From Micromonospora endolithica (GTDB taxonomy: Bacteria > Actinomycetota > Actinomycetes > Mycobacteriales > Micromonosporaceae), in assembly GCF_003626595.1 (NCBI RefSeq), contig NZ_RBAK01000001.1, forward strand, positions 930,001 to 994,000: 64,000 nucleotides of DNA, read 5' to 3'. Both the position numbers and the translations under genes were made by a program. Positions 42,311-50,637 of this stretch are shown here, piece by piece. The stretch's first letter is position 1; each line of letters opens with the position of its first letter. The notes beneath the pieces are model-generated. The model was given only the letters and a program-made list of their open reading frames with translations, was not told the DNA's origin and made no database searches.

Positions 42311-43636
42311 GTGAAGGTTAAAAGCATTCATCGTCTTCGGCGGGCAGGTCTGCCAGCGCTCGCCGTTTCCGCGGCCGTCGCGGTGGCCGCCTCCCTGCTG
42401 GCTCTCAGCGGGACCGCCGCCAACGCCCAGGACGCGCCGGTGGGCCTCGGGACGGCCGGCAACTTCTCCGTCCTCGCCGGGGCCGAGCCCACCAACACCG
42501 GGCCGAGCTTCCTGGCCCAGAACCTCGGACGGTTCCCGGGGAACACCGCGTCCGGCTTCGGGACGGCGACGATCGGCGGCGAGGTCCATCTCGGCGACGC
42601 GGTGGCTCTACAGGCCCAGAGCGACCTGACCACGGCCTTCAACGACGCCGCCGGTCGGACGCCGTTCACCAACCTCCCCGCCGAACTGGGCGGCAACACC
42701 CTCAACCCCGGGGTCTACCGGATCGGCGCGGCGCAGCTGACCGGCGCGTTGACGCTCAACGCCCAGGGCGACCCCCAGGCCGTGTTCATCTTCCAGGTCG
42801 ACTCCGCGCTGACCACCGCGTCGGACAGCAGCGTCGTCCTCATCAACGGCGCTTCGCCCTGCAACGTCTTCTGGAAGATCGGCAGCTCGGCGACGATCGG
42901 CACGGGAACCACGTTCGTGGGCACCATCATGGCGCAGGCGTCGATCACGATGGCCACGGGCGCGACTCTCCAGGGCCGGGCACTCGCCCGGACGGCCGCC
43001 GTAACCCTCGACACCAACGTCATCACCGCTCCCCTGTGCGCGGGTCCCACCGGTCCGCCCGGCCCCACCGGCCCACCCGGCCCCACCGGCGCACCCGGCC
43101 CCACCGGCGCACCCGGTCCCAGCGGGCCGCCTGGTAGTCCTGGCGCCCCGGGCAGCCCTGGCGCTCCCGGCAGTCCCGGCGCTCCCGGCAGCCCCGGCGC
43201 CCCAGGTGCACCCGGCAGTCCCGGCGCTCCCGGCGCTCCCGGCAGTCCTGGCGCTCCTGGCGCCCCCGGCGCTCCCGGCAGTCCTGGCGCTCCTGGCGCT
43301 CCCGGTGCACCCGGCGCTCCCGGTGCACCCGGCGCTCCCGGTGCACCCGGCGCTCCCGGTGCTCCCGGCAGTCCTGGCGCCCCCGGCGCCCCCGGCGCAC
43401 CCGGTCTACCCGGTGCACCCGGCGCTCCCGGTGGCCCCGGCGCTCCCGGTGGCCCCGGCGGCCCAGGTGCCCCCGGCGGCCCAGGTGCCCCCGGCGGCCC
43501 GCACGGCAAGCCCGACATGCTGCCGGTGACCAGCGGTGACCCGGTCCCGACCATGGCTGGCGTGGGAAGCGTCATGGTCGCCCTGGGCGGGCTCATGTTC
43601 TTCCTCTCCCGGCGTCATCGGACACGCCAGTCCTGA
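42311..43636 (+). CDS. Secreted DUF3494 (ice-binding-type) protein with collagen-like stalk
   Basis: This 441-residue protein has a signal peptide (residues ~1-40, [20 protein letters not shown], cleaved near ANAQD). A DUF3494 domain spans ~45-240: [62 protein letters not shown] and [21 protein letters not shown] Gly-X-Y collagen-like region follows (245-397, about 51 triplets, mostly GSPGAP and GAPGAP). The C-terminus has LPVTSG (404-409), a TM helix and RRHRTRQS, resembling a sortase sorting signal with an extra Ser. DUF3494 domains bind ice in polar microbes, but many family members are adhesins of unknown ligand. The GTG at 42311 has GGAGGG upstream. Confidence 0.85.
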   Translation: MKVKSIHRLRRAGLPALAVSAAVAVAASLLALSGTAANAQDAPVGLGTAGNFSVLAGAEPTNTGPSFLAQNLGRFPGNTASGFGTATIGGEVHLGDAVALQAQSDLTTAFNDAAGRTPFTNLPAELGGNTLNPGVYRIGAAQLTGALTLNAQGDPQAVFIFQVDSALTTASDSSVVLINGASPCNVFWKIGSSATIGTGTTFVGTIMAQASITMATGATLQGRALARTAAVTLDTNVITAPLCAGPTGPPGPTGPPGPTGAPGPTGAPGPSGPPGSPGAPGSPGAPGSPGAPGSPGAPGAPGSPGAPGAPGSPGAPGAPGAPGSPGAPGAPGAPGAPGAPGAPGAPGAPGAPGSPGAPGAPGAPGLPGAPGAPGGPGAPGGPGGPGAPGGPGAPGGPHGKPDMLPVTSGDPVPTMAGVGSVMVALGGLMFFLSRRHRTRQS

Positions 43637-44131
43637 TCAGCACCCCCGAGGGGGCGCGACAGGAGGTTGGGCGACGCAGGGCGAAAGGCGATCGGGGCGC
43701 TGGGCGCACCACGGGATCGGCAACCTGACGCCCTGCCTACCGTCCACCCGTGCGCCTGGAGAGTGGATCATCCCCGGCCCGCCACGTCGAACGGACCTTG
43801 ACACAGGTTCGGACGTCGGCGGGTCGGGGCGGTCCGGGCGGCCTCCACGCCGGACGCTGGACTCCGGGCCTTCCGCTTCAGCCGCATAGCGTCAGGCGTT
43901 ACGGCTTCAGGACGCCGACGGCAACGGTCGTCGCACGCTCAGCCGGCGGCGTGAGCAACCCGATCCGTCAGCGGTCGACGGTGGTCGTCGGATCGGTGGT
44001 GGGCGCGGCAGGTTTCGAACCTGCGACCCTGCGCCCGCTGGCGGCCACGGCCGTCGGATATCGAACGCGGGCTGCCGGCGGCGCGTCCGCGAGGGTCGCA
44101 GCCGGGTCCCCATTGTTTGTAGTGTGCCGAA
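43637..44131. other. Non-coding stretch with a tRNA 3'-end duplicate
   Basis: I see no gene here. The region holds the left copy of the tRNA-Val 3' end (43997-44029) and ends at the DinB gene. Frames that read AGFEPATLRPLA come from the tRNA-like sequence and are not protein. Confidence 0.6.
43997..44029 (-). repeat. Attachment-site-like duplicate of the tRNA-Val 3' end
   Basis: Thirty-three bases are identical to 45014-45046, the CCA plus T-arm half of the intact tRNA-Val gene. The rest of the tRNA is missing. Such 3'-end copies mark the far end of elements integrated by tyrosine recombinases into a tRNA gene. Confidence 0.8.
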
Positions 44132-44719
44132 ATGACAAGAAGCCAGCGACTCGCGGACCAGTTGGACCGGCACTGGCACAAGAACCTGTGGCCGCGGCTG
44201 CACGGTCTTACCGACGAGGAGTACTTCTGGGAGCCGGTACGCGGCTGCTGGAGCATCCGCCCACGTGGCACGTCGGCCGCACCGATGTCGGCGGGTTCGG
44301 GGGAATGGACGATGGACTCCGCGTCCCCTGACCCGGCGCCGGCGCCGGCGCCGGCGCCGGTGACCACGATCGCCTGGCGGCTGGCGCACATCATCGTCTC
44401 CTGCCTGGGCTATCGGGTCGGCTGGCACTTCGGCGGCCAGGACGTCGACTCCCAGACATTCGCCTACGCGGGGACCGCTGACGAGGCGCTGAAACAGCTC
44501 GATGAAATGTATGGGAGATGGAACGCGGGGGTCCGCGAGCTCTCGGACGCTGACCTGGAAAATCCACCCACGGTGGGTCCCGAGCGGTTTCCCATGGAGG
44601 GCATCGTCCTGCACGTCAACAGGGAGCTGATCCATCACGGCGCCGAGATTTCCCTGCTGCGCGACCTCTACCGCTGGCAGGACGGAGCCGTACCGCGCCA
44701 GAATATGACTTTCCGGTAA
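44132..44719 (+). CDS. DinB-superfamily protein, apparently carried by the tRNA-Val element
   Basis: This 195-residue four-helix protein begins RSQRLADQLDRHWHKNLWPR. It has YFWEPVRGCWSIRP, AWRLAHIIVSCLGYRVGWHF with a ligand His, and ILHVNRELIHHGAEISLLRD with the second and third His. It fits the actinobacterial mycothiol-dependent DinB group. A PAPAPAPAP insert near residue 70 comes from a (GCCGGC)n microsatellite (44336-44360). The ATG at 44132 is the natural start. It lies between the two tRNA-Val 3' ends next to an integrase remnant, so it may be cargo. Confidence 0.85.
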   Translation: MTRSQRLADQLDRHWHKNLWPRLHGLTDEEYFWEPVRGCWSIRPRGTSAAPMSAGSGEWTMDSASPDPAPAPAPAPVTTIAWRLAHIIVSCLGYRVGWHFGGQDVDSQTFAYAGTADEALKQLDEMYGRWNAGVRELSDADLENPPTVGPERFPMEGIVLHVNRELIHHGAEISLLRDLYRWQDGAVPRQNMTFR

Positions 44720-44779
44720 CCGACGATCGAGCTTGGAAACCTACGTCGTCGCCGCGACGCCCGGGCTCCGGCGTGGTGA

Positions 44780-44968
44780 ACTACTGGCCTGCGCTGGTCG
44801 GACCTCGATCTCGACAACGGCATGGCGGCCATCGGTCAGACCGTTCAGCGGGCTGGCGGGAAGCTGCAGCACGATCTTCGGCACACGGTGGTGTCGCTGC
44901 TGATGGAGCTGGGCGTCCCGCCGCACGTCGCCCAGGCCATCGCCCGGCACGCCGACGTTGCTGTCACC
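44780..44968 (+). pseudogene. C-terminal remnant of a tyrosine recombinase (integrase)
   Basis: After a stop at 44777, the frame reads LRWSDLDLDNG, typical of phage/ICE integrases (cf. LRWSDVDLD). It continues with the catalytic box HDLRHTVVSLLMELGVPPHV and AQAIARHADVAVT. The HDLRH box supplies the H-x-x-R part of the active site. After HADV the homology ends about 45 nt before the tRNA 3' end, and the N-terminal catalytic Arg and the C-terminal Tyr are missing. This is a degenerate integrase fragment adjacent to its probable attachment site. Confidence 0.8.
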
Positions 44969-45013
44969 GCCCCGGGAAGTGATCTTCTCGGGGCGGTTTC
45001 CGCTGATGACACC

Positions 45014-45088
45014 TGGTGGGCGCGGCAGGTTTCGAACCTGCGACCCCTCGCTTGTAAGGCGAGTGCTCTCCCACTGAGCTACGCGCCC
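45014..45088 (-). tRNA. tRNA-Val (anticodon UAC), CCA encoded
   Basis: The minus strand folds as a complete cloverleaf: acceptor GGGCGCG/CGCGCCC, D-arm with GTAGCTCAGTGGGAGAGC, and anticodon stem CTCGC/GCGAG with loop CTTACAA (anticodon TAC). The T-arm is GCAGG-TTCGAAA-CCTGC, the discriminator is A and CCA is encoded. The 72-nt body is 45017-45088. The anticodon reads GUA (and GUG by wobble). Its 3' 33 bases are duplicated at 43997-44029. Confidence 0.95.
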
Positions 45089-45155
45089 GGAACGCCCGTA
45101 CGGCGGCCGGTGGCTGGCAAGCTTACCCTGCCCACCACCGGCCCCGGGATCCGGA

Positions 45156-45623
45156 TCAGCCGGCGACGGCCTCGGTCAGCGCCTTGCGCCAGCCCTGCTG
45201 GTCGCGTGCCTCGCCCGGCATGTTCATCTCGGCGAAGCGGACCACGCCGGCCTTGTCGATCACGAAGGTGCCCCGGTTGGCGATGCCGGCGACCTCGTTG
45301 AAGACCCCGTACGCCTGGGCGACCGCGCCGTGCGGCCAGAAGTCGGCCAGCAGCGGGAACTGGTAGCCCTCCCGGTCGGCCCAGATCTTGTGGGCGTAGA
45401 CCGAGTCGACGCTGACGGTGAGGATCTGGACGTCGTCGTTGACGTAGTCGTTCAGGTTGTCCCGCACCTCGCACAGCTCGCCCTGGCAGATGCCGGTGAA
45501 GGCGAGCGGGTAGAAGACCAGCAGCACGGTACGCGTGCCCCGGAAGTCGGCGAGCCGGACCTCCTGGTTGTTTTGGTCCTTGAGCACGAAGTCGGGCGCC
45601 TCGGCGCCAACCTCGATGGGCAT
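45156..45623 (-). CDS. Peroxiredoxin (AhpE-like, 1-Cys type)
   Basis: This 155-residue protein has the peroxidatic motif LVFYPLAFTGICQGELCEVR (Cys in ICQGE, followed by a second Cys) and QILTVSVDSVYAHK. The AhpE-like C-terminus reads GVVRFAEMNMPGEARDQQ. It reduces hydroperoxides in the cytoplasm. The C-x-x-x-x-C pair could let it work as atypical 2-Cys or with mycoredoxin. The ATG at 45623 fits the fold start (MPIEVGAEAPDFVLKDQ). Confidence 0.92.
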   Translation of the reverse strand: MPIEVGAEAPDFVLKDQNNQEVRLADFRGTRTVLLVFYPLAFTGICQGELCEVRDNLNDYVNDDVQILTVSVDSVYAHKIWADREGYQFPLLADFWPHGAVAQAYGVFNEVAGIANRGTFVIDKAGVVRFAEMNMPGEARDQQGWRKALTEAVAG

Positions 45624-45699
45624 GCGAACTCCTCGGAAGTCGGGGTCTGCGCGGCACCAGCCTGTCACGGGCCCGAGCCGCGGTGCGGGAGGCGGTGGG

Positions 45700-46137
45700 C
45701 TACTTCTTGGCCTTGGCCCCGCGGCGGAGCACCAGGCGGGCGCCGCTCCAGTCCCGGCCGGCGTTGACCGTCGAGGTCTGCTGGAGGCCGGCGGTGGGCG
45801 CGGACTCGGCGATCTCGCTCGGCTCGACGTGCCCCTCGCGGCCCGCCTTGGGCGTGAGGAGCCACACGACTCCGTTGTCGGCCAGCGGGCCGAGGGCGTC
45901 GACGAGGAGTTCGAAGAGATCACCGTCGCCGTCGCGGTACCACACCAGCACCGCGTCGACCACCTCGTCGGTGTCCTCGTCGACCAGTTCTCCACAGCGG
46001 TCGGTAAGGGCGTCCCGGAGATCCTGGTCGACGTCGTCGTCGTACCCCATCTCCATGACGACCATCCCCGGTTCCATTCCGAACCGGTCCGCCAGGCTGC
46101 GTACCCCGTCGGCGGCCTGACCAGCGGTCGCGCTCAC
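45700..46137 (-). CDS. DUF3052 family protein
   Basis: This 145-residue protein has the full actinobacterial DUF3052 pattern: VVMEMGYDDDVDQDLRDALT, VDEDTDEVVDAVLVWYRDGD, DNGVVWLLTPKAGREGHVEP and AGLQQTSTVNAGRDWSGARL. The family has no settled function. It is strongly conserved in actinobacteria. The GTG at 46137 matches the usual MSATAGQ-type start; in-frame ATG 46155 and 46233 are less likely. Confidence 0.92.
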   Translation of the reverse strand: MSATAGQAADGVRSLADRFGMEPGMVVMEMGYDDDVDQDLRDALTDRCGELVDEDTDEVVDAVLVWYRDGDGDLFELLVDALGPLADNGVVWLLTPKAGREGHVEPSEIAESAPTAGLQQTSTVNAGRDWSGARLVLRRGAKAKK

Positions 46138-46248
46138 TGTCGCGTGCCTCCTCATCTCGTCCCTGCTCGCGACGTCGTGCGACGCCGTCAGGCAAAGTCC
46201 ACACAGTTGTGGGCCCTCGCGCAAGTGGCGCACCGGGTGGAACGGAAT

Positions 46249-48759
46249 TTACCGTGCCAGCAGCGTGCGGGCACCCTGGGTAATGGCATCCTCGGAAACC
46301 AGAACCTGACGCGCGGCCGGGCCTAATGGTACAAACGAGTCGACTCCGGCAACTCGCCGCGCCGCCCCGACGTACCCACCGTCGACCAGCGCGGCGATCA
46401 CCCCCTCGCCGACCCCACCGGACCGGCGCGTCTCGTCGACCACCAGCACCCGGCCGGTCGCCGCCGCCTCCCGGACCAGATCCGCGACCGGCAGCGGGGC
46501 GAGCCACCGCAGGTCCACGACGCGGGTGCCGACCCCCTCCTCGGCCAGCGTGGCCGCCGCCCGCAGCGACATCCGCACCCCGTTACCGAACGTCACGATG
46601 GTCAGATCCTCGGCGGAGCCGACGCCGTAGACCCGGGCCCGGCCCACCGGCACGTGCCCGCCGGTCCACGCGCCCGGCTCCGGGTACTCCGCCAGCCACT
46701 GGTTGTCGCCCTCGGCGTACAGGTCGCGGGTGTGGTAGAGCGCGATCGGCTCCAGGAAGACGCAGACGCTGCCGTCGACCGCCGCGCTGGCCAGGCAGGT
46801 TCGCAGCATGGCCGCCGCGTCGTCCGGCCGCGCCGGCACCGCGATCAACAGGCCCGGCACATCCCGGAGTACGGCCACCGAGTTGTCGTTGTGGAAGTGC
46901 CCGCCGAAGCCCTCCTGGTACGCGAGCCCGGCCACCCGCACCACCATCGGGTTGCGGAACGCCCCGGAGGAGAAGAACTGCATGCTGGCCGCCTCGCCGC
47001 GCAGCTGGTCCTCGGCGTTGTGCAGGTACGCGAGGTACTGGATCTCCGGCACCGGCAGCATCCCGGCCAGCCCGGCGCCGAGGCCCAGGCCGAGGATGGA
47101 GGTCTCGTCGAGCAGGGTGTCGAAGACCCGGGCCGGGCCGAACCGGTCCCGCAGGCCCTTGGTGACCCCGTACACCCCGCCCTTGGCGGCGACGTCCTCG
47201 CCGAAGACGGCCATCCGTGGGTGGTCGAGCATCGCGTCGGCGAGCGCGGCGTTGATGCTCTGCGCGAGGGTGAGCGGCCCGGACAGCTCCGGTGGCTTGC
47301 CGCCGAACGCCTCGGTCCGGGCGGCGGCGCCGGGGCCGCTGGCCCGGGACGCCGCGTCGGCGACCGCCCGCGCCACCCGCGCCGGCCGGCGGGGGGCCAG
47401 CGGGGTGACCACCTCGGCCGGGGTGGTGAGTTTCGGCTCGTCGAGCACCTCCTCGGCGACGCGGCGCACCTCCCAGCCGATCCGGTCGTACCGGGCCAGC
47501 AGGTCCGCGCCGGAGGCGACACCGGCCCGGACCAGCGTCGCGGCGGTGGCGGCGACCGGATCCCGGTCCAGGTCGGCCTCGATCTCGGCGGTGCCGCGGT
47601 ACGCGGTTTCGGCGTCCGCTCCGGCGTGTCCCATCAGCCGCACCGTCGACAGGTGCAGCACCGCCGGGCGCCGGTGCCGGCGCACCCAGGCCGCCGCCTC
47701 GGCCGCCACCGCGTACGTCCCGACGACGTCGCCGCCGTCGGCGGCGAAGTAGCGGATCCCCGGCCGGGAGCGCAGCATGGTCTGCACCCAGCCCTTCGGG
47801 GAGCGGACGCTGATGCCGAGCCCGTTGTCCTCGCAGACGAACAGCACCGGGATGCGCAGGCCGGTGTGGTCGTACCAGCCGGCGGTGTTGAACGCCGCGG
47901 TCGCGCTGGCGTGGTTGACCGAGGCGTCGCCGAACGAGCAGACCACGATCGCGTCCGCCGGCCAGGGCGCGGGCGACGCTCCTCCGCCGCCCGGGAGCTG
48001 GCCGTCACCGGTGCGGCGGCCCGACGTGTCCAGCCGGCGCAGCCGCTCCACGGCCAGGCCCATGCCGACCGCGCGGGGCAGGTGCGAGGCGATGGTGGAG
48101 GTGGTCGGCACGACGGCCAGGTCGGCCCGGCCGAACACCTTGTGCCGGCCACCGGCGATCGGCTCCCGGCTGGAGGCGACCATGCCGCGCAGCACGTCGC
48201 GGGCCGCGTCGGCGTACCCGGGGGCGAGCGCGGACGCAACGGGCCCGGCGGTGTCGTTGTCCTCGCCGGCCGGCGGGTCCGGGGGCGTCTCGGCGTCGCC
48301 GGTGGCGGCCGGGTCGCGCGGCTCGGGGGCGGCCTCGGCGACGGAGGCGGCGGCCGGATCGCGCGGCTCGGGAGCGGCCTCGGCGGCGGTGGCGGGGGAA
48401 TCGGCGCCGGACGCGGTGGCCTGGGCGGCGCGGACGCAGTAGAAGGCGCCGGAGCGGTAGTGCAGCAGCGCCGGGTCGGTGGGGCGCAGCGCGGCGGCGA
48501 CCGCCGCGTTGCCCTCGTGGCCGGCGGAACCGATCGTGTAGAAGCCCTCCCCGAAGCTGCGCAGCCAGCGGGCGGCCAGGTCCAGTTGGCGGCTGACGGC
48601 CTGGGCGTCGAAGAGGTCGAGCACCTGCGCGCCGGTCAGGGCCGCGTCGTCGGTCACCGGCTCGCCCGGGTCACGCCGCTCGTCGGCGGCGCCCAGCGCG
48701 GTCAGCCTGTCGCGGAACCGGTCGTCGAGATCTTGCGGGGAGGTCACGTCCGACAGCAT
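46249..48759 (-). CDS. Branched-chain/2-oxoacid dehydrogenase E1 with fused alpha and beta chains
   Basis: This 836-residue protein joins an E1alpha half (residues ~50-480; [38 protein letters not shown] with the GDx-N TPP/Mg motif) and an E1beta half (~525-836; [34 protein letters not shown] end). It would decarboxylate a branched-chain or related 2-oxoacid with thiamine diphosphate. An Ala/Pro/Glu-rich insertion with a tandem repeat interrupts E1alpha at residues ~111-180. No E2 or E3 gene is next to it, so it would need partners from elsewhere or act as a fused stand-alone enzyme. The ATG at 48759 is chosen over an upstream extension. Confidence 0.9.
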   Translation of the reverse strand: MLSDVTSPQDLDDRFRDRLTALGAADERRDPGEPVTDDAALTGAQVLDLFDAQAVSRQLDLAARWLRSFGEGFYTIGSAGHEGNAAVAAALRPTDPALLHYRSGAFYCVRAAQATASGADSPATAAEAAPEPRDPAAASVAEAAPEPRDPAATGDAETPPDPPAGEDNDTAGPVASALAPGYADAARDVLRGMVASSREPIAGGRHKVFGRADLAVVPTTSTIASHLPRAVGMGLAVERLRRLDTSGRRTGDGQLPGGGGASPAPWPADAIVVCSFGDASVNHASATAAFNTAGWYDHTGLRIPVLFVCEDNGLGISVRSPKGWVQTMLRSRPGIRYFAADGGDVVGTYAVAAEAAAWVRRHRRPAVLHLSTVRLMGHAGADAETAYRGTAEIEADLDRDPVAATAATLVRAGVASGADLLARYDRIGWEVRRVAEEVLDEPKLTTPAEVVTPLAPRRPARVARAVADAASRASGPGAAARTEAFGGKPPELSGPLTLAQSINAALADAMLDHPRMAVFGEDVAAKGGVYGVTKGLRDRFGPARVFDTLLDETSILGLGLGAGLAGMLPVPEIQYLAYLHNAEDQLRGEAASMQFFSSGAFRNPMVVRVAGLAYQEGFGGHFHNDNSVAVLRDVPGLLIAVPARPDDAAAMLRTCLASAAVDGSVCVFLEPIALYHTRDLYAEGDNQWLAEYPEPGAWTGGHVPVGRARVYGVGSAEDLTIVTFGNGVRMSLRAAATLAEEGVGTRVVDLRWLAPLPVADLVREAAATGRVLVVDETRRSGGVGEGVIAALVDGGYVGAARRVAGVDSFVPLGPAARQVLVSEDAITQGARTLLAR

Positions 48760-48802
48760 TACCGACGAGCGCCATCGTCGCCCACTGGGACACGAACCGT
48801 GT

Positions 48803-49282
48803 CTAGCTGCCGCAGTCCTCCGGGCAGCCGCCGTCGGAGACCTTCCACACCAGCTCACGGAGGGTGGACAGCTCGGCGGTGCTCAGCGCGGCCAGCAGCC
48901 GGGAGTCGGACATCACCTGGTGCACCCGGGCCCGCGTCCGGCACCCGGCCTCGGTGACCACGAGGGTCTTCTGCCGCCGGTCGGCGGGGTCGACGCGGCG
49001 CTCCACCAGGCCCGCCTGCTCCAGCTTGTCGACCAGGGCGGTCACGTTGGACCGGTCGCAGCGCAGCTGCTCGGCGAGGTCGCGGGCCGGCAGCGGGCGG
49101 TCCGGGTCGAGTTCGTGCAGCGCCCGGGCGGCGGCCGGGGTGAGGCCCAGCTCGGCGATCTCGACGTCCTGGTAGTGCCGGATCGCCGAGGCGATGTGCA
49201 TGATGCGGCGCACGGTGTCGCCGGCCAGGTCGGCCCGGTCGCCCACCTCGGGTCCGGCCGGGGAAACGGTGCTCTGCGCCAT
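48803..49282 (-). CDS. MarR-family regulator
   Basis: This 159-residue winged-helix protein has the MarR core: [59 protein letters not shown] and a dimerisation helix. It is divergent from the FMN reductase gene, with an 11-bp palindrome in the intergenic region, so it probably represses that gene in response to a phenolic or quinone-type ligand. The ATG at 49282 fits the family's start. Confidence 0.92.
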   Translation of the reverse strand: MAQSTVSPAGPEVGDRADLAGDTVRRIMHIASAIRHYQDVEIAELGLTPAAARALHELDPDRPLPARDLAEQLRCDRSNVTALVDKLEQAGLVERRVDPADRRQKTLVVTEAGCRTRARVHQVMSDSRLLAALSTAELSTLRELVWKVSDGGCPEDCGS

Positions 49283-49303
49283 GCCTCACATCCTACTTGC
49301 CAT

Positions 49304-49314
49304 TCAATAGTTGA
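49304..49314. promoter_or_regulatory. Candidate MarR operator
   Basis: TCAA-TAG-TTGA is a perfect palindrome in the 93-bp gap between the divergent MarR and FMN reductase genes. A CTAC-TAT-GTAG palindrome follows at 49321-49331. Either could be a regulator site. Confidence 0.5.
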
Positions 49315-49375
49315 GCACATCTACTATGTAGCAGCTCACGCATTTGCCGGTGGGCAACGACAAGAGGAGACTGCC

Positions 49376-49960
49376 ATGTCCGACTTTTCGGTCCTCGCCA
49401 TCTCGGGGAGCCTGCGCGACGCGTCGTTCAACACCGCGCTGATCCGGGCCGCGCAGCGGTTCGCCCCCGAGGGCATGACCATCGAGCGGTACCGGAACCT
49501 GGCCGCGATCCCGGCCTTCAACGAGGACATCGAGCCCGAGCCGCCCGCCCCCGTGGTGGACCTGCGCGAGCGGATCGCCGCCGCCGACGCGCTGCTGATC
49601 GCCACCCCGGAGTACAACTACGGTGTGCCGGGCGTGCTCAAGAACGCCCTGGACTGGGCCTCCCGACCGAGCTTCCCGGTCACCTCCTGGGTGTCGCCGT
49701 TGGCGCACAAGCCGGTGGCGATCATGGGTGCGGCACCGACCGGCATGGGCACCGTGCGGGCCCAGCTCCAGCTGCGGCAGCTCTTCCTGTGGACGGACTC
49801 CGCCGTGCTCAGCAAGCCGGAGATCATCGTCACCAACGCCCACGAGAAGCTGACCGTCGACGGGGACGTCAAGGACGAGACGACCGAGGCGCTGCTGCGC
49901 GGCCTGCTCGACGCCCTGGGCACCCGCATCGGCATCGCCCGGCTCGCCGCCACCGCCTGA
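49376..49960 (+). CDS. NADPH-dependent FMN reductase (quinone reductase type)
   Basis: This 194-residue flavodoxin-fold protein has the ChrR/azoreductase-like phosphate loop AISGSLRDASFNTALIRAA and the FMN-site motif TPEYNYGVPGVLKNALDWAS. It would reduce FMN, quinones or chromate with NAD(P)H in the cytoplasm. The ATG at 49376 has AGAGGAGA about 5 nt upstream. It is divergent from and probably controlled by the MarR-type regulator. Confidence 0.92.
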   Translation: MSDFSVLAISGSLRDASFNTALIRAAQRFAPEGMTIERYRNLAAIPAFNEDIEPEPPAPVVDLRERIAAADALLIATPEYNYGVPGVLKNALDWASRPSFPVTSWVSPLAHKPVAIMGAAPTGMGTVRAQLQLRQLFLWTDSAVLSKPEIIVTNAHEKLTVDGDVKDETTEALLRGLLDALGTRIGIARLAATA

Positions 49961-49961
49961 G

Positions 49962-50019
49962 GTGTAAGGAAGGGCCCCCGCTTAACGCCCGCGGTAGAGG
50001 AAGGGCCCCCTGTTAACAC
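49962..50019. repeat. Dispersed GGGCCC palindrome, copy D
   Basis: GTGTAAGGAAGGGCCCCC begins 2 bp after the FMN reductase stop. It is followed by CTTAACGCC...GGTAGAGG and the direct-repeat unit AAGGGCCCCCTGTTAACAC. The arrangement matches copy C more than copy A. It lies between two plus-strand genes. Confidence 0.85.
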
Positions 50020-50121
50020 AGCCCGTCCGGCCGAACGGACGTGGTGGTCCCGGACCACCACGTCCGTTTCCGCATGCAGCGGCCCCTTGCCTTGGCGGCC
50101 GGGCGCATCGCGCGTATCGTG

Positions 50122-50141
50122 TGTTCAGAACTTACTGAACA
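50122..50141. promoter_or_regulatory. Candidate GbsR/MarR-type operator
   Basis: TGTTCAG-N6-CTGAACA is a perfect inverted repeat 16 bp before the start codon of the regulator at 50158. It suits autorepression of the three-gene operon by that regulator. Confidence 0.55.
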
Positions 50142-50157
50142 TTCGAAATGGGGGATC

Positions 50158-50637
50158 ATGCCGGAACTCTCCGACCAGCGCCGGTACGCCGAGGACGCCG
50201 CCGTCGTCCTGAGCGGGCTGGGCCTGCCGCCCGCGTACGGCAAGCTGCTCGGCTGGCTGCTGATCTGCGATCCGCCCGGCCAGACCAGCGCACAGTTGTC
50301 CGCCGCGCTCGGGCTCTCCAAGGGCTCGGTCAGCACCGGCATGCGAATGCTGGAGAGCAGCGGGCTGGCCCGCCGGGTGCCGGTGCCGGGTCACCGCGGC
50401 CACGCGTACGAGGTCCGGCCGGACGCGGTCATCCGGATCGCCGCCGACGCCAGCAAGTTCCGGGTGTTCCGGGAGCTGATGGAGCGCGGACTGAAGGTGG
50501 TCGGCGGCGACGACGCCCCGGGCACCGAGCGGCTGCGGATGATGCGCGACTTCTACGCCTTCATCGAGGACGAGATGCCGCGCCTGGTGGAACGTTTCGA
50601 GGCCGAGTACGGGGCGAAGGGAGACCACGATGGCTGA
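50158..50637 (+). CDS. GbsR/MarR-family regulator of the adjacent ABC exporter
   Basis: This 159-residue protein has a winged helix (PPAYGKLLGWLLICDPPGQT, SAALGLSKGSVSTGMRMLES, GLARRVPVPGHRGHAYEVRP) and a helical C-terminus. It is like the GbsR/MarR-type repressors linked to ABC exporters in actinobacteria. The ATG at 50158 has GGGGGATC upstream. Its end overlaps the ATP-binding protein gene by 8 nt, so the three genes are co-transcribed. Confidence 0.88.
   Translation: MPELSDQRRYAEDAAVVLSGLGLPPAYGKLLGWLLICDPPGQTSAQLSAALGLSKGSVSTGMRMLESSGLARRVPVPGHRGHAYEVRPDAVIRIAADASKFRVFRELMERGLKVVGGDDAPGTERLRMMRDFYAFIEDEMPRLVERFEAEYGAKGDHDG

Noticed and set aside
43045..43505. CRISPR-like or satellite array
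   Set aside because: The 9-18-nt periodicity is the codon pattern of Gly-X-Y repeats, with no spacers and no cas genes.
42715..43596. Minus-strand frame of collagen-like Gly-Pro triplets opposite the surface protein
   Set aside because: The periodic GC-rich triplets read as collagen on both strands; only the plus frame has a signal peptide, a DUF3494 domain, a ribosome binding site and a sorting-like tail.
43990..44060. Second full tRNA gene
   Set aside because: Only the 3' 33 bases match; acceptor 5' strand, D-arm and anticodon arm are absent.
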